Shown: positions 45,753-54,814 of the stretch, piece after piece
How the letters are laid out: each line of letters begins with the position of its first letter
Position numbering within the stretch: position 1 is the stretch's first letter
Origin: Aristaeella lactis
Lineage (GTDB): Bacteria; Bacillota; Clostridia; Christensenellales; Aristaeellaceae
Length of the DNA stretch: 64,000 nt
Direction of reading: 5' to 3'
Assembly (NCBI RefSeq): GCF_018118585.1
Contig: NZ_CP069421.1
Coordinates: forward strand, 992,001-1,056,000
The notes under the pieces: model-generated
Databases searched by the model: none
Told to the model about the DNA's origin: nothing
What the model saw: the letters and a program-made list of their open reading frames with translations, nothing else
Position numbers and translations under genes: made by a program

Positions 45753-46913
45753 TTACTTTTCCCCTTTCTTGAAGTTCCCAAAGGAGAGTTCACCCTCCAG
45801 GTTCTCCACTGAGGCGGTTTTCTGGTAAAAATGCGGCACATTGGCCCGGATTCCCTCCACGGTGTAGAAAGGATCGTCTTTTCCCATCGGCAGGGACACG
45901 GTTGTCCGCAGGGATCCGGATTTATAGATGGCGCAGATCAGCTCGATCGTCCGCCGTCCATCCTCGCCGGTGATTGCTGGCTCCCGGTCATTTTCCAGCG
46001 CGCTCAGCACGTCCTCCAGCTGCCCCACATGCATCTCATAGGGCACCGGCGGCAGGGCTGCCAGATACGCGTCCGCTTCTTCCTCAAATGCCTTGTCCGG
46101 CTCCGCCAGCGGGAATCCGTTGGGCTGCGGCTGGGAGGCATACACACTGTACGGGAAGGCAACCTTTGCCTTCTCGCACTGGAAGATCAGCGCCTGGTCC
46201 TCCCCGTGGGAAACCACGGACGCTGTCACCGTGGCCAGTGCTCCAGGATATTCCATCACGGAAACAGAAAGGTCTTCCACCTCGGCGTTATCATGTCCGG
46301 TGTTGGCCAGCACGCTGGTCACCTTCTCCGGAGTGCCCATCATCCAGCCCAGCATGTCGATATGGTGCACCGCGTGATTCAGCGTGCATCCGCCGCCTTC
46401 TGTCTCCCAGGTTCCGCGCCACCACAGGTCATAGTAGCTGTGTCCCCGGAACCACAGGGAGTTCACCGTCACCTGCCGTACCTTTCCGGCCATGCCGCTG
46501 TCCAGCAGCGCCTTCAGGTTTCGGACCGGCAGCCGGAAACGGTTCTGGGCGATGATCGAAAGCTTTTTCCCGCTTTCGTCCCGCGCCTTCAGCATCGCGT
46601 CGCATTCCTCGAGCGAAGCGGCCATGGGCTTTTCGCATACCACGTTCTTGCCGCTCCGCAGTGCGTTGATGGATATTTCCGCGTGCACAAACGGCGGTGT
46701 GCATACGTCCACCAGGTCAATATCCTTATCCAGGATCTCATGGTGGTCCAGGTATACGTCCGCGTCCAGGCCGTACTGTTCCTTGACACGCTGCGCTTTT
46801 CCGGGGATAATATCCACAAGGGCCGCTATCCTGCAGCGGTCAGGAAACTGAAGATATGCCTTGATATGCGCGTGGGAGATTCCGCCTGTACCGATAATCG
46901 CTACATTGATCAT
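45753..46913 (-). CDS. Gfo/Idh/MocA-family oxidoreductase 3
   Basis: 386 residues. Clear NAD(P) loop IIGTGGISHAHIKAY at 6-20, CEKPMAASLEECDAML near 93-108, and GGGCTLNHAVHHIDMLGWMMG near 172-192. First gene of a three-oxidoreductase run facing away from an AraC regulator, which probably controls it. A pathway for an oxidised or amino sugar, or inositol, is plausible; the substrate is not readable. Confidence 0.9.
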   Translation of the reverse strand: MINVAIIGTGGISHAHIKAYLQFPDRCRIAALVDIIPGKAQRVKEQYGLDADVYLDHHEILDKDIDLVDVCTPPFVHAEISINALRSGKNVVCEKPMAASLEECDAMLKARDESGKKLSIIAQNRFRLPVRNLKALLDSGMAGKVRQVTVNSLWFRGHSYYDLWWRGTWETEGGGCTLNHAVHHIDMLGWMMGTPEKVTSVLANTGHDNAEVEDLSVSVMEYPGALATVTASVVSHGEDQALIFQCEKAKVAFPYSVYASQPQPNGFPLAEPDKAFEEEADAYLAALPPVPYEMHVGQLEDVLSALENDREPAITGEDGRRTIELICAIYKSGSLRTTVSLPMGKDDPFYTVEGIRANVPHFYQKTASVENLEGELSFGNFKKGEK

Positions 46914-47006
46914 TTTTGTTACCTCTTATATCATTACACATACTGTCATGCGTTGTTTACAGTATAAATCTGACGATGTTTTGTCCGCTATACGATTCCT
47001 GTTCGG

Positions 47007-47027
47007 GAGTATGCAAATTTGGCAAAA
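47007..47027. promoter_or_regulatory. Sequence motif shared by both AraC-gene leaders
   Basis: GAGTATGCAAATTTGGCAA here resembles GAGTTTATGCGATTCTGGCAA at 55843-55863, upstream of the second AraC gene: 12 of 15 bases from ATGC to GGCAA agree. Possibly an operator for these paralogous regulators. Confidence 0.35.
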
Positions 47028-47048
47028 CCTGCCTGAGAGGTGAAGTAC

Positions 47049-47936
47049 TTGGAATCCTATGACCAGAATACCCCTTTTATGCCCATGGATCCGGGCGGTC
47101 AGGGATACGAGGCCCGTTACCGGTTTAACGAGCACATGCAGGTAACCCAGTACCATTGTCACGACTATTACGAACTGTATATCCATCTGCGCGGCGGTGA
47201 TTACATGGGCGTGGACAATAAGCTATATATGCTCAAGCCCAACCAGGTCTTCATCCTGCCGCCCTTCTGCATGCACGGCCTGTCCTGCACCCGTGAGATG
47301 CATAACTACGAGCGTGCTTTCCTGAATGTTTCCCCTGAGGTCATGCGCAACCTCAGCTGCGGCCAGCTGGACCTGAACCAGTTTCTGCAGGCCCATGCTG
47401 CCGGCGGACACTATACCTATCAGCTGTCGGACAAGGACGCCGACCGCTTTGTCCACTGTATCCGCCAGATTGAAACCGCCCAGTCCAATATCAACGACGC
47501 GGTGGACCGCTTCCAGGACTATGCCCACATGATCACCCTGGTAAACCTGCTCTGCCAGGTTATCCGCCGTACCATCCCTGTCCGGGCTGAATCAGCGTCC
47601 GGCAATGTCATCCAGGACGTGCTCACCTATATCAACAATCACTACACCCAGGACCTGAGCATCACGGATCTGGCACGTCATTTCGGCATCAGTGAATCCT
47701 GGCTTGCCCATGAGTTTGTCCGGTTTACCAACCGCAGCGTCTACAACTATATTCTCTATCGCCGTGTCATGCTTTCCCGCCGGCTGATGCTCGGAGAGGA
47801 CAGCCTTAACACGATCGCCTACCAGTGCGGTTTCAGCGACTATTCAGGTTTTCTTCGTGCTTTTACAAAGATCGCGGGAATCTCTCCCAGTCAATACCGT
47901 AAGAATCTCAGTCAGTACCAGCGGCATGAATTGTGA
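47049..47936 (+). CDS. AraC-family transcriptional regulator 1
   Basis: 295 residues from TTG 47049, which has GAGAGGTGA five bases upstream (a GTG at 47040 is the alternative). N-terminal cupin sensor with HCHDYYELYIHLRGG near 36-50 and LKPNQVFILPPFCMHGL near 64-80; C-terminal two helix-turn-helix motifs (DLSITDLARHFGISESWLAHEF and TIAYQCGFSDYSGFLRAF). Divergent from the Gfo/Idh genes and convergent with the binding-protein gene, so it may control either. Paralogue of the AraC at 55904. Confidence 0.92.
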   Translation: MESYDQNTPFMPMDPGGQGYEARYRFNEHMQVTQYHCHDYYELYIHLRGGDYMGVDNKLYMLKPNQVFILPPFCMHGLSCTREMHNYERAFLNVSPEVMRNLSCGQLDLNQFLQAHAAGGHYTYQLSDKDADRFVHCIRQIETAQSNINDAVDRFQDYAHMITLVNLLCQVIRRTIPVRAESASGNVIQDVLTYINNHYTQDLSITDLARHFGISESWLAHEFVRFTNRSVYNYILYRRVMLSRRLMLGEDSLNTIAYQCGFSDYSGFLRAFTKIAGISPSQYRKNLSQYQRHEL

Positions 47937-47954
47937 TCACGCCCTGGAAAACAG

Positions 47955-47989
47955 AGGGATGCCGAAGCAATATCGGCATCCCTCCTTTT
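47955..47989 (+). terminator. Terminator between araC-1 and binding protein 1
   Basis: 11-base stem AGGGATGCCGA with a 7-base loop, followed by CCTTTTC; serves the AraC gene. Confidence 0.75.
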
Positions 47990-48020
47990 CATTTGATCAC
48001 TCAGTCAATGTCCGTCCGGA

Positions 48021-49658
48021 TCACTTTTCAAAGGCGATACCGTAGACTTCCTGAAGCTTTTCGATGCGCTCATCGATGATGTCCTGGCCGCCCATGTTCA
48101 TGTAGTCTTCCATGTTGCTGTCATACACGGCGTCAAACTCTTCGACGGAAGCGGTCACGGCCTTGGTCAGCAGCTCGTCGCGCTTCGCGGTCAGGCTGGA
48201 ACCAACGTCAGTTTCGGCTTCGATGGTGCCGACGTTGTAGTGGGCCGGATAACGACCGTTGTTCTTACCGAACTCATTGGCCTGGATGACGATCTCAGCG
48301 GGGATGCCGGGATAGCTCAGCGCGGTGGTGGCACCGGTGGCTTCGCCCAGGTACAGGCCGTTGCAGGTCATGGTGTAGTCGATGTTGTTGCCGGAGTTCT
48401 TGACCCATTCGCCGGTGGCGGGCAGGATCTGGTAGGCGCCGTCTTCGGTCATGGTGAAGTTCACGCCTTCTTCGCCGGTCTGCAGGAACTTGATGGTTTC
48501 AGGGCTGGAGATGAAATCAATGTACAGCAGAGAGGCAACGGGCTCCTTGTTGGTGGAGGGCAGGAAGATCTTCCGGTCGGAACCGACAGCAGCGCCCAAG
48601 TACTTACGGGTGATACCGGCGTCATTCTGGAAGCAGTCGATCGGAACGAACATCGCGTTTTCGCCCACATTGCGCTGCAGGTTCAGGTTGATGCAGTCTT
48701 CGCCGTTACGGAAAGGATAGTCCCAGTTGTGCATGAAAGCGCCAACATAGCCGGCCTTCATGTTGTCATCTTCAACAGTGCTGTCGGTGTACAGACCGAA
48801 GTCTTTCCAGACCAGGCCTTCGTTGTACCACTTGTTCAGCACGCGGATGCCTTCCTTGTAGCCGGGAACCAGCAGGTGACGGTCATCGTAGCCGTACACG
48901 AACAAGGTCGCGTCGTCGATGTCTTCAGCAACTTTGCTGATGCTCATCAGGTCATTCCGCCAGCCGATATCGGTGGAGGTGGTATAGGGGATCATCTTGT
49001 CAGCGTTCTCGCCCAGCAGCTTGTCCGCGTTGTCACGGAAGGCAACCAGGGCATTGTAGAACTCTTCTTCGGTGGTCGGCAGAGCCAGGCCCAGGGTATC
49101 CAGCCAGTCCTTGCGGATGAAGGTGGTGATACGGGAGGTGTCAGCGCGGATGCCTTCGATCATCCACACAGCGCCGGTGGCGGGATCCTTGTCATAGTAC
49201 AGGTTGTCTTCACCGCCAAGCAGGTTGATCACGTTGCCGATGTAGTCCTTGTACTCTTCGAGGTAGGGAGCCAGGTCGATGACGCCGGGGTTACCGTTTT
49301 CATCCTTCATGTTGGCGTAGGAGATGATGGTGTTGGCGCCGTAGGTGTAGCTGATATCGGGAGCCTGCTTGTCAGCCATCAGCTGGGCGATATCATCTGT
49401 TTCGGTCCAGCGGCCGACAGACACATATTCGACTTCAACATTGTATTTCTCGAGCATGCCCTTCTTCAGGTACTCGGTCCACACGTTGTTGGTGGGGTCG
49501 GTGCCGCCGTCGTTGTTCCGGTTGTAGATTTCCACGGTGATCTTTCGGGTTTCGGTGAACTTGCCGTCCACAAAACCGTCATCCGCCGCGAACGCAGTGC
49601 TGATGCCGAGGGAGGCGATCAGCGCCAGAACCAGGACCAGGGAAAGGATACGTTTCAT
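48021..49658 (-). CDS. Extracellular solute-binding protein 1 (LplA-like)
   Basis: 545 residues. Signal peptide 1-25 with cleavage AFA-A and no lipobox Cys. The mature part has the family-1 binding fold of long LplA-type proteins (VEIYNRNNDGGTDPTNNVWTEYL; KQAPDISYTYGA near 92-103; FIRKDWLDTLGLALPTTEEEF near 180-200). Such proteins feed oligosaccharides or plant-derived glycans to CUT1-type permeases. Preceded by array H and then by two permease genes. Strong ribosome site AAAGGAGGAAAA. Confidence 0.88.
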   Translation of the reverse strand: MKRILSLVLVLALIASLGISTAFAADDGFVDGKFTETRKITVEIYNRNNDGGTDPTNNVWTEYLKKGMLEKYNVEVEYVSVGRWTETDDIAQLMADKQAPDISYTYGANTIISYANMKDENGNPGVIDLAPYLEEYKDYIGNVINLLGGEDNLYYDKDPATGAVWMIEGIRADTSRITTFIRKDWLDTLGLALPTTEEEFYNALVAFRDNADKLLGENADKMIPYTTSTDIGWRNDLMSISKVAEDIDDATLFVYGYDDRHLLVPGYKEGIRVLNKWYNEGLVWKDFGLYTDSTVEDDNMKAGYVGAFMHNWDYPFRNGEDCINLNLQRNVGENAMFVPIDCFQNDAGITRKYLGAAVGSDRKIFLPSTNKEPVASLLYIDFISSPETIKFLQTGEEGVNFTMTEDGAYQILPATGEWVKNSGNNIDYTMTCNGLYLGEATGATTALSYPGIPAEIVIQANEFGKNNGRYPAHYNVGTIEAETDVGSSLTAKRDELLTKAVTASVEEFDAVYDSNMEDYMNMGGQDIIDERIEKLQEVYGIAFEK

Positions 49659-49684
49659 AGGTCTTTTCCTCCTTTTTTTATCTC

Positions 49685-49889
49685 AAGGGCTTCTGCCCTT
49701 AGGAATCCTGTTAATAATCATATTCGATGTAATCGAATAATTCATTTGGCGCTCCGCGCCTAAGTAACTCTCACATTCGGCGGTAGCCGAATATTTCACA
49801 TTGAACGGCTCGCCGTTCAATATTTCACATCGGCCCTTGGGCCGATATTTCACATTTCAAAGCAACGCTGTTGCTTTGAGATATTTCAC
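49685..49889. repeat. Palindrome-ladder array H (6 ladder hairpins plus one leader hairpin)
   Basis: Between permease 2 and binding protein 1 of the first ABC module. 49685-49700 (AAGGGC, ttct; near the ribosome site), 49722-49738 (ATTCGAT, gta), 49748-49760 (GGCGC, tcc), 49775-49792 (ATTCGGC, ggta), 49800-49821 (ATTGAACGGC, tc), 49829-49846 (ATCGGCC, cttg), 49854-49882 (13-base arm ATTTCAAAGCAAC, one mismatch). First spacer AATTCAT, later ones ATTTCAC. At 49883-49910 the minus strand reads PSDAAGK and stop, in frame just after the permease stop. Confidence 0.9.
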
Positions 49890-49912
49890 TTACCAGCTGC
49901 ATCCGAAGGGAA

Positions 49913-50848
49913 TCAACCCTTTACAGCACCAATAGTCACTCCCGACACAAAGTATCTCTGCAGCCACGGATATACCAGCAGGATCGGCACCGTTGCGAAC
50001 ATAACCGTCGCCATCTGGATCGTCTTGCTGACACCGTTGGCGTAGAATCCTTCCTGTGCCGCCTGTTCGTTGGTCTGGGTGGAATTCTTGATCACGTTGT
50101 ACAGCAGCAGCTGGATCGGCCAGTAGGGTTCGGATTCGGACTTCTTCAGGTACATCAGCGCATCGGAGAATCCATTCCAGCGGCCAACGGCGTAGAACAG
50201 GCTCAGTGTTGCGATGACCGGCAGGCTCAGCGGCAGGTAAATCTTTACAAGCACCCGGATCGGACCCGCGCCGTCTATTTCCGCCGCCTCTTTCAGGCTG
50301 TCCGGCACGCCGTAGAAGAACGACCTCATGATGATCACGTTGAATACGCTGATACAGTTCGGGAAGATCAGCGCGTACGGCGTGTTCAGCATCCCCAGCC
50401 GGCTCAGCAGCAGGTAGCTCGGGATCGTACCGGCGCTGAAATACATCGTGAAAAGAATCAGAATGTTGATGAACTTGCCGCCCTTCAGCTCGCTGTAGAT
50501 CAGCGGATAGGAGGCGCAGATGGTCAGGGTGATGGACAGAAGCGTGCACATCACGGTCAGGATCGCGGTCCAGCCCAGGGAGCGCACGTACTTCGGTGTG
50601 GTCAGCACGGTCTTGTAGGCTTCTGTGTTCCATCCTTTCGGAATAATGAACACTTCATTCTTCACCAGCGCGTCCGCGGAGGACAGGCTGCAGGCAAGCA
50701 CATGCAGCATCGGCAGCAGGCACACGATCATCATTACCAGGCAGATTCCGGCAATGACCAGGTCTCCGGCTTTTCTTCCGCGGCTCTTGATCATACCGTC
50801 ATGGAGTTTGCGGGAGGAAAAGCCTCTGGTTTCGTTGACAACACTCAT
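49913..50848 (-). CDS. Sugar ABC permease, LplC/YtcP type (module 1)
   Basis: 311 residues from the ATG at 50846-50848 (AAGGAGGGA upstream). Six membrane segments and the inner-loop EAA motif near EAAEIDGAGPIRVLVKIYLP. C-terminus QRYFVSGVTIGAVKG is typical of CUT1 second permeases. Partner of the LplB-type gene 14 bases upstream. No ATPase gene is in the module, so a shared MsmX-type ATPase elsewhere is expected. Confidence 0.9.
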   Translation of the reverse strand: MSVVNETRGFSSRKLHDGMIKSRGRKAGDLVIAGICLVMMIVCLLPMLHVLACSLSSADALVKNEVFIIPKGWNTEAYKTVLTTPKYVRSLGWTAILTVMCTLLSITLTICASYPLIYSELKGGKFINILILFTMYFSAGTIPSYLLLSRLGMLNTPYALIFPNCISVFNVIIMRSFFYGVPDSLKEAAEIDGAGPIRVLVKIYLPLSLPVIATLSLFYAVGRWNGFSDALMYLKKSESEPYWPIQLLLYNVIKNSTQTNEQAAQEGFYANGVSKTIQMATVMFATVPILLVYPWLQRYFVSGVTIGAVKG

Positions 50849-50862
50849 CTTTTCTTCCCTCC

Positions 50863-51822
50863 TTACCAGATTCCGCGCTCGCCGAATTTCTTCGCGAGAG
50901 AATTGGACATCAGCAGGAAGATGACGCATACAACGCTCTGGAAGAGGCCAACGGCGGTTGTCAGTGAATACTGCTGTCCGTTGATACCTTTTTCATATAC
51001 GTAGATCGATATGGTCTTACTGGCTTCCTTCACCAGCGGGTTTTGCAGTGTAAACGGTCTGTCAAATTCAGATCCCAGGATATGGCCCAGGTTCATGATC
51101 AGCAGGATGATGATCGTGGACCGGATTCCCGGCAGGGTCACATGCCAGATCTTCTGGAGCCTTGTCGCGCCGTCCACTTCAGCCGCTTCATACAGTTCAG
51201 GGTTGATGCCGGTCAGCGCTGCCAGGTAGATGATGGTATTCCATCCGCATTCCTTCCATATACCCAGGACAATATAGGATGCCCTCCAGTGGTTTGCGTC
51301 TCCGAAGAATGGAATGCTTGTGCCCAGCAGTTTGTTCACGATACCGTCATTAGTGGCGAACATCCGCAGCGTAATGCTGGAAATAATAACCCAGCTCAGG
51401 AAGTGCGGCAGATACAGCACCGTCTGGGTGATCCGCTTATACTTCGGGAAAGCCAGTTCGTTCAGCAGCAGGGCCATGATGATCGGCATCGGCATACCGA
51501 TGACCAGGTCCAGCAGGTTCAGGAAGATCGTGTTCTTCAGTGCGTTGAGGAAGTCACGGTCCTTAAACGCCTTCATGAACCACTGCATGCCGTTGTTTTT
51601 GGCCCATTCAACCTTCCACGGCGGGATCAGGATGTTGTTCTTCTTGAATCCCTGGAGAATGTACGCCATGGGGGTATAGCGGAAAAGAATAAAGAACGCA
51701 ACCGGAAGAACCAGCAGCAGGTACAGCGTCCAGTATCTCTTCAGGTACGTTTTCAAGGAATATCCCTTGTGCAGGTTCTTCATAGGAGCTTTTGCCTTCT
51801 TGCTTACGGCAATATCTGTCAA
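50863..51822 (-). CDS. Sugar ABC permease, LplB type (module 1)
   Basis: 319 residues. First helix near 34-52 (LYLLLVLPVAFFILF), then YTPMAYILQGFKKNNI and the EAA loop EAAEVDGATRLQKIWHVTLPG near 213-233. It forms a channel with the following permease. First gene of module 1. The 296-base leader (51823-52118) holds the convergent-side terminator of module 2 and no gene; I see no strong promoter there. Confidence 0.9.
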   Translation of the reverse strand: MTDIAVSKKAKAPMKNLHKGYSLKTYLKRYWTLYLLLVLPVAFFILFRYTPMAYILQGFKKNNILIPPWKVEWAKNNGMQWFMKAFKDRDFLNALKNTIFLNLLDLVIGMPMPIIMALLLNELAFPKYKRITQTVLYLPHFLSWVIISSITLRMFATNDGIVNKLLGTSIPFFGDANHWRASYIVLGIWKECGWNTIIYLAALTGINPELYEAAEVDGATRLQKIWHVTLPGIRSTIIILLIMNLGHILGSEFDRPFTLQNPLVKEASKTISIYVYEKGINGQQYSLTTAVGLFQSVVCVIFLLMSNSLAKKFGERGIW

Positions 51823-52020
51823 TGGGCTCCCTCCTCTTCATTTCTGACCGTTTCAGGAGAGTTTTCTGTGTTTTTATTTACCCAAATCAACCATATCTTG
51901 CAGGCTTATTGTATAGTCAATCCTTGTCCTCATTCTATGTGAAAAATGCTTTCTACTATGCATATCCTGCTTTCATCATTTCTTATTTGTTTTTTCTTTT
52001 CTGTACAAATAGGTATATAA

Positions 52021-52052
52021 AACCCCTTTCCGCATTGCTGCGGAAAGGGGTT
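52021..52052 (-). terminator. Terminator after binding protein 2
   Basis: 13-base perfect stem AACCCCTTTCCGC with a 6-base loop, followed on the minus strand by TTATATACC; separates the two ABC modules. Confidence 0.8.
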
Positions 52053-52118
52053 AAACCGGGGGTTGGTTTCCCTTTAAAGCAGTTTTTACCTGCTTTGGAA
52101 GGGATTATCAGAAGGATT

Positions 52119-53702
52119 TTACTTCATGGGATAGGAGCCGCGATAGGCACCTTCCTGGTAAGCGGCGCGCTGTTCATCAATGATCTGCTGTCCGCCGTTG
52201 TTCAGGATTTCCTGGGTGTACTTTTCCCACACGGCATCAAAGTCAGCTTCAGCACAGGTCACAGCATTCACCAGCAGGTCAGCTTCCTTGGAGATCACGG
52301 TGGAGCCATAGTCAACACGGGCTTCGATGGTCTTCGTGAAGGTTACGGGCTGGTAGCCGCCCTCGTTGGAGATCTCCAGGCTGTGGGCCACCGCTTCCTC
52401 GTATCCGGGATAAGCATTCGCGGAAGCGGCGTAGTTCAGTTCATCGGAGCCGTAGAAGAAGCCGTTGCAGATCGGGCAGCCGTCCACAGCGTGGATCTTA
52501 TAGGCGTCTTCAGTGTCGCTGATGTTCTTCAGGTCGGTGGGAATGCCGTTGGCGTCCACCTGCGTGTAGGTATAGCCCTTTTCACCGTTCTGCAGGGCAA
52601 ACAGGCTTTCCGGTTTCACCATCCAGTTCAGGTACTTGATCGCGGCGATCGCGGCTTCATCGCTGGTGCTTTCCGGAATGAACAGCGCCTGGCCGTTCGC
52701 GTTGTAGGTTTCATGGACAATGGGAGAACCTTCGGGACGGAAGGGATCGCAGGCTACCCAGTAAGCGCCGGGCACGTTCTTGGCCAGGTCCTGGGAATAC
52801 AGGTATTCCTGTCTCCAGGCCACGTCCCAGTTGCCGACCCAGAAGCCGTCATAGCCCTGGACGCGGTTGGCGTCAGTCTGCTCGGAGTTGCTCAGTCCGA
52901 AGTAGTCGGAAACCAGTCCTTCATTGAAGAACTTGTTCATCCAGCGAATGGCTTCCTTGGCGCCGGGCAGCAGGTAGTGGAAGTCATGGTAAGCGATCCA
53001 GTCTTCCTCTGTCACCTGGGAGTAATCGGTGAAGGCATCCATCTGGTAGATCCATCCGTAGAAGGGATCAGCAGCGTACAGGTCGGAAGAATAAGGGATC
53101 GTCTGATCACCGCCCAGGTTCTGTTCCTTCGCCGCCTTCAGGTAGGCGTACAGCTGTTCCACGTTGGTGGGAACTTCCATGTTCAGTTTCTCCAGCCAGT
53201 CGCCGCGGATGTATTCTGATTGGGTAGCCACGATGATCCGGCGGGCCGGGATGTAATACTGGAGCTTGCCGCGTCCGTCGTTCGCGTCAAACTGGCCGTA
53301 CTGCAGCACTTCGTCTCCCAGGAAGGGAGCGATGTCCGGGCCGTATTCCGCCATCAGCTCATCCAGGGGCTTGATGCCGCCGTCGGTGATGTAGGATTCC
53401 AGGTTCGCGGTGCCGTAGGTCATGCACAGGTCGGGAGCTTCGTTACCGGCCAGGTAGCGGCTGATGATTTCGCCCTCTTCCCAGCGGGACACGGGAACCC
53501 ACACAACCTTGATGTGGTTCGGGTCACCAAAGTTTTCCTGGATGTAGTGGAGCTGCCAGCAGTCTTCCACGTTGAATCCGGCAGTGGAACGGTCATACAT
53601 TTCCACCCGCAGGGTTACCCAGTCGTCTTCAGCAGCCGCCATCGCCGGGATCAGCCCCAGCATCAGGCTCAGCGCCAGTACCATAGCCAACAGTTTCTTC
53701 AT
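52119..53702 (-). CDS. Extracellular solute-binding protein 2 (LplA-like)
   Basis: 527 residues. Signal peptide 1-24, cleavage MAAA-E, no lipobox Cys. Mature part resembles binding protein 1 in order of blocks (RVEMYDRSTAGFNVEDCWQL; NEAPDLCMTYGT; RGDWLEKLNMEVPTNVEQLYAYL), so the two are paralogues, but the binding cleft sequences differ and the substrates may too. Placed after two permeases and array I. Confidence 0.88.
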   Translation of the reverse strand: MKKLLAMVLALSLMLGLIPAMAAAEDDWVTLRVEMYDRSTAGFNVEDCWQLHYIQENFGDPNHIKVVWVPVSRWEEGEIISRYLAGNEAPDLCMTYGTANLESYITDGGIKPLDELMAEYGPDIAPFLGDEVLQYGQFDANDGRGKLQYYIPARRIIVATQSEYIRGDWLEKLNMEVPTNVEQLYAYLKAAKEQNLGGDQTIPYSSDLYAADPFYGWIYQMDAFTDYSQVTEEDWIAYHDFHYLLPGAKEAIRWMNKFFNEGLVSDYFGLSNSEQTDANRVQGYDGFWVGNWDVAWRQEYLYSQDLAKNVPGAYWVACDPFRPEGSPIVHETYNANGQALFIPESTSDEAAIAAIKYLNWMVKPESLFALQNGEKGYTYTQVDANGIPTDLKNISDTEDAYKIHAVDGCPICNGFFYGSDELNYAASANAYPGYEEAVAHSLEISNEGGYQPVTFTKTIEARVDYGSTVISKEADLLVNAVTCAEADFDAVWEKYTQEILNNGGQQIIDEQRAAYQEGAYRGSYPMK

Positions 53703-53766
53703 GTTCTTTTCCTCCTTATTTCAAGCGGGTCTATTGTTCTCTCCCCGCCTGTTTACATATATCAAT

Positions 53767-53911
53767 ATTCGCCGTAGGCGAATAATTCATATTGAAAGGC
53801 TTGCCTTTCAATAATTCATATCGGCCTTAGCCGATAATTCATATTCGACGCAGTCGAATAATTCATTCGCTGGGAGCAGTTAAAGGATTCATCCTTTAAC
53901 TGCTCCCAGCG
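53767..53911. repeat. Palindrome-ladder array I (4 hairpins plus 21-base edge hairpin)
   Basis: Between permease and binding protein of module 2. 53767-53783 (ATTCGCC, gta), 53791-53812 (ATTGAAAGGC, tt), 53820-53835 (ATCGGC, ctta), 53843-53859 (ATTCGAC, gca); every spacer is AATTCAT. The edge hairpin has perfect 21-base arms, 53868-53888 and 53891-53911, loop 2 bases; the right arm is the last seven codons of the permease (ending LGAVKG plus stop overlap). Confidence 0.92.
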
Positions 53912-54797
53912 TCACTCCCGCCACAAAGTACCTCTGCACAAACGGGTACACCACCAATATCGGCACCGTGGCAAAGATGATCGTCGCTGACTCGATGGAC
54001 GCGGAGATTGACGATGCCAGATCGTTGCTGCTTCCCTCCTGCACGGACACTTCCACCGCCTGTCCGCCCTTGATCAGGTTGTACAATTTCAGCTGCAGAG
54101 GCTGCAAGTCCCGGGAGTTGATGTAGTACAGGGCATCGGAGAAACTGTTCCACTTTCCTACCGCGTAGAACAGTGACAGCGTCGCGATGGACGAGAAGCT
54201 CAGGGGCAGGTAGATCTTCAGCAGGATCTGGAAGTCATTCGCTCCGTCAATATAGGCCGCTTCGTTCAGCTCATACGGCAGGCCTTCAAAGAAGTTTTTC
54301 AGGATGATGATGTTGAATGTGGAGATCAGTCCGGGGAAGATCAGGCTCCACTGGGTATTGATCATTCCCAGTTCCTTCACGTTCAGGTAGATCGGAATCG
54401 TTCCGCCGGAGAAATACATCGTGAAAACGATGAAGAACATGAAGAATTTTCTGCCCTTCAGCCGTTTCATGGTCATCGGGAAAGCGTACAGGATGGTCAT
54501 GACCATCGCCAGCAGCGTGTAGATCACCGTGATCTTAACCGTATATCCCAGGCTGTGGAACATGGATGGATCGTTGATGATGACCTCATAGGCTCTGGTG
54601 CTGAATTCCACCGGCCAGAAAGATACGTCTCCCCGCAGGATGGCAGACTTGGAGGAAAGGGAAATTGCGATCACGTTGATAAACGGCAGCGTGCACACCA
54701 GTACGAACACCAGGATCAGGATATTCAGGATGATCTGGCCTGTTTTGTGTTCTTTTTTCTTACTTTTCACCGCGATGGCGGAAGTCGGATAACTCAT
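53889..54797 (-). CDS. Sugar ABC permease, LplC/YtcP type (module 2)
   Basis: 302 residues, six membrane segments, EAA loop NEAAYIDGANDFQILLKIYLP near 187-207, C-terminus QRYFVAGVTLGAVKG. Close paralogue of the module 1 permease. Its last codons form one arm of the array I edge hairpin. It begins 17 bases after the partner permease. Confidence 0.9.
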   Translation of the reverse strand: MSYPTSAIAVKSKKKEHKTGQIILNILILVFVLVCTLPFINVIAISLSSKSAILRGDVSFWPVEFSTRAYEVIINDPSMFHSLGYTVKITVIYTLLAMVMTILYAFPMTMKRLKGRKFFMFFIVFTMYFSGGTIPIYLNVKELGMINTQWSLIFPGLISTFNIIILKNFFEGLPYELNEAAYIDGANDFQILLKIYLPLSFSSIATLSLFYAVGKWNSFSDALYYINSRDLQPLQLKLYNLIKGGQAVEVSVQEGSSNDLASSISASIESATIIFATVPILVVYPFVQRYFVAGVTLGAVKG

Positions 54798-54814
54798 CTC
54801 ATTCTCCTCCTTCC

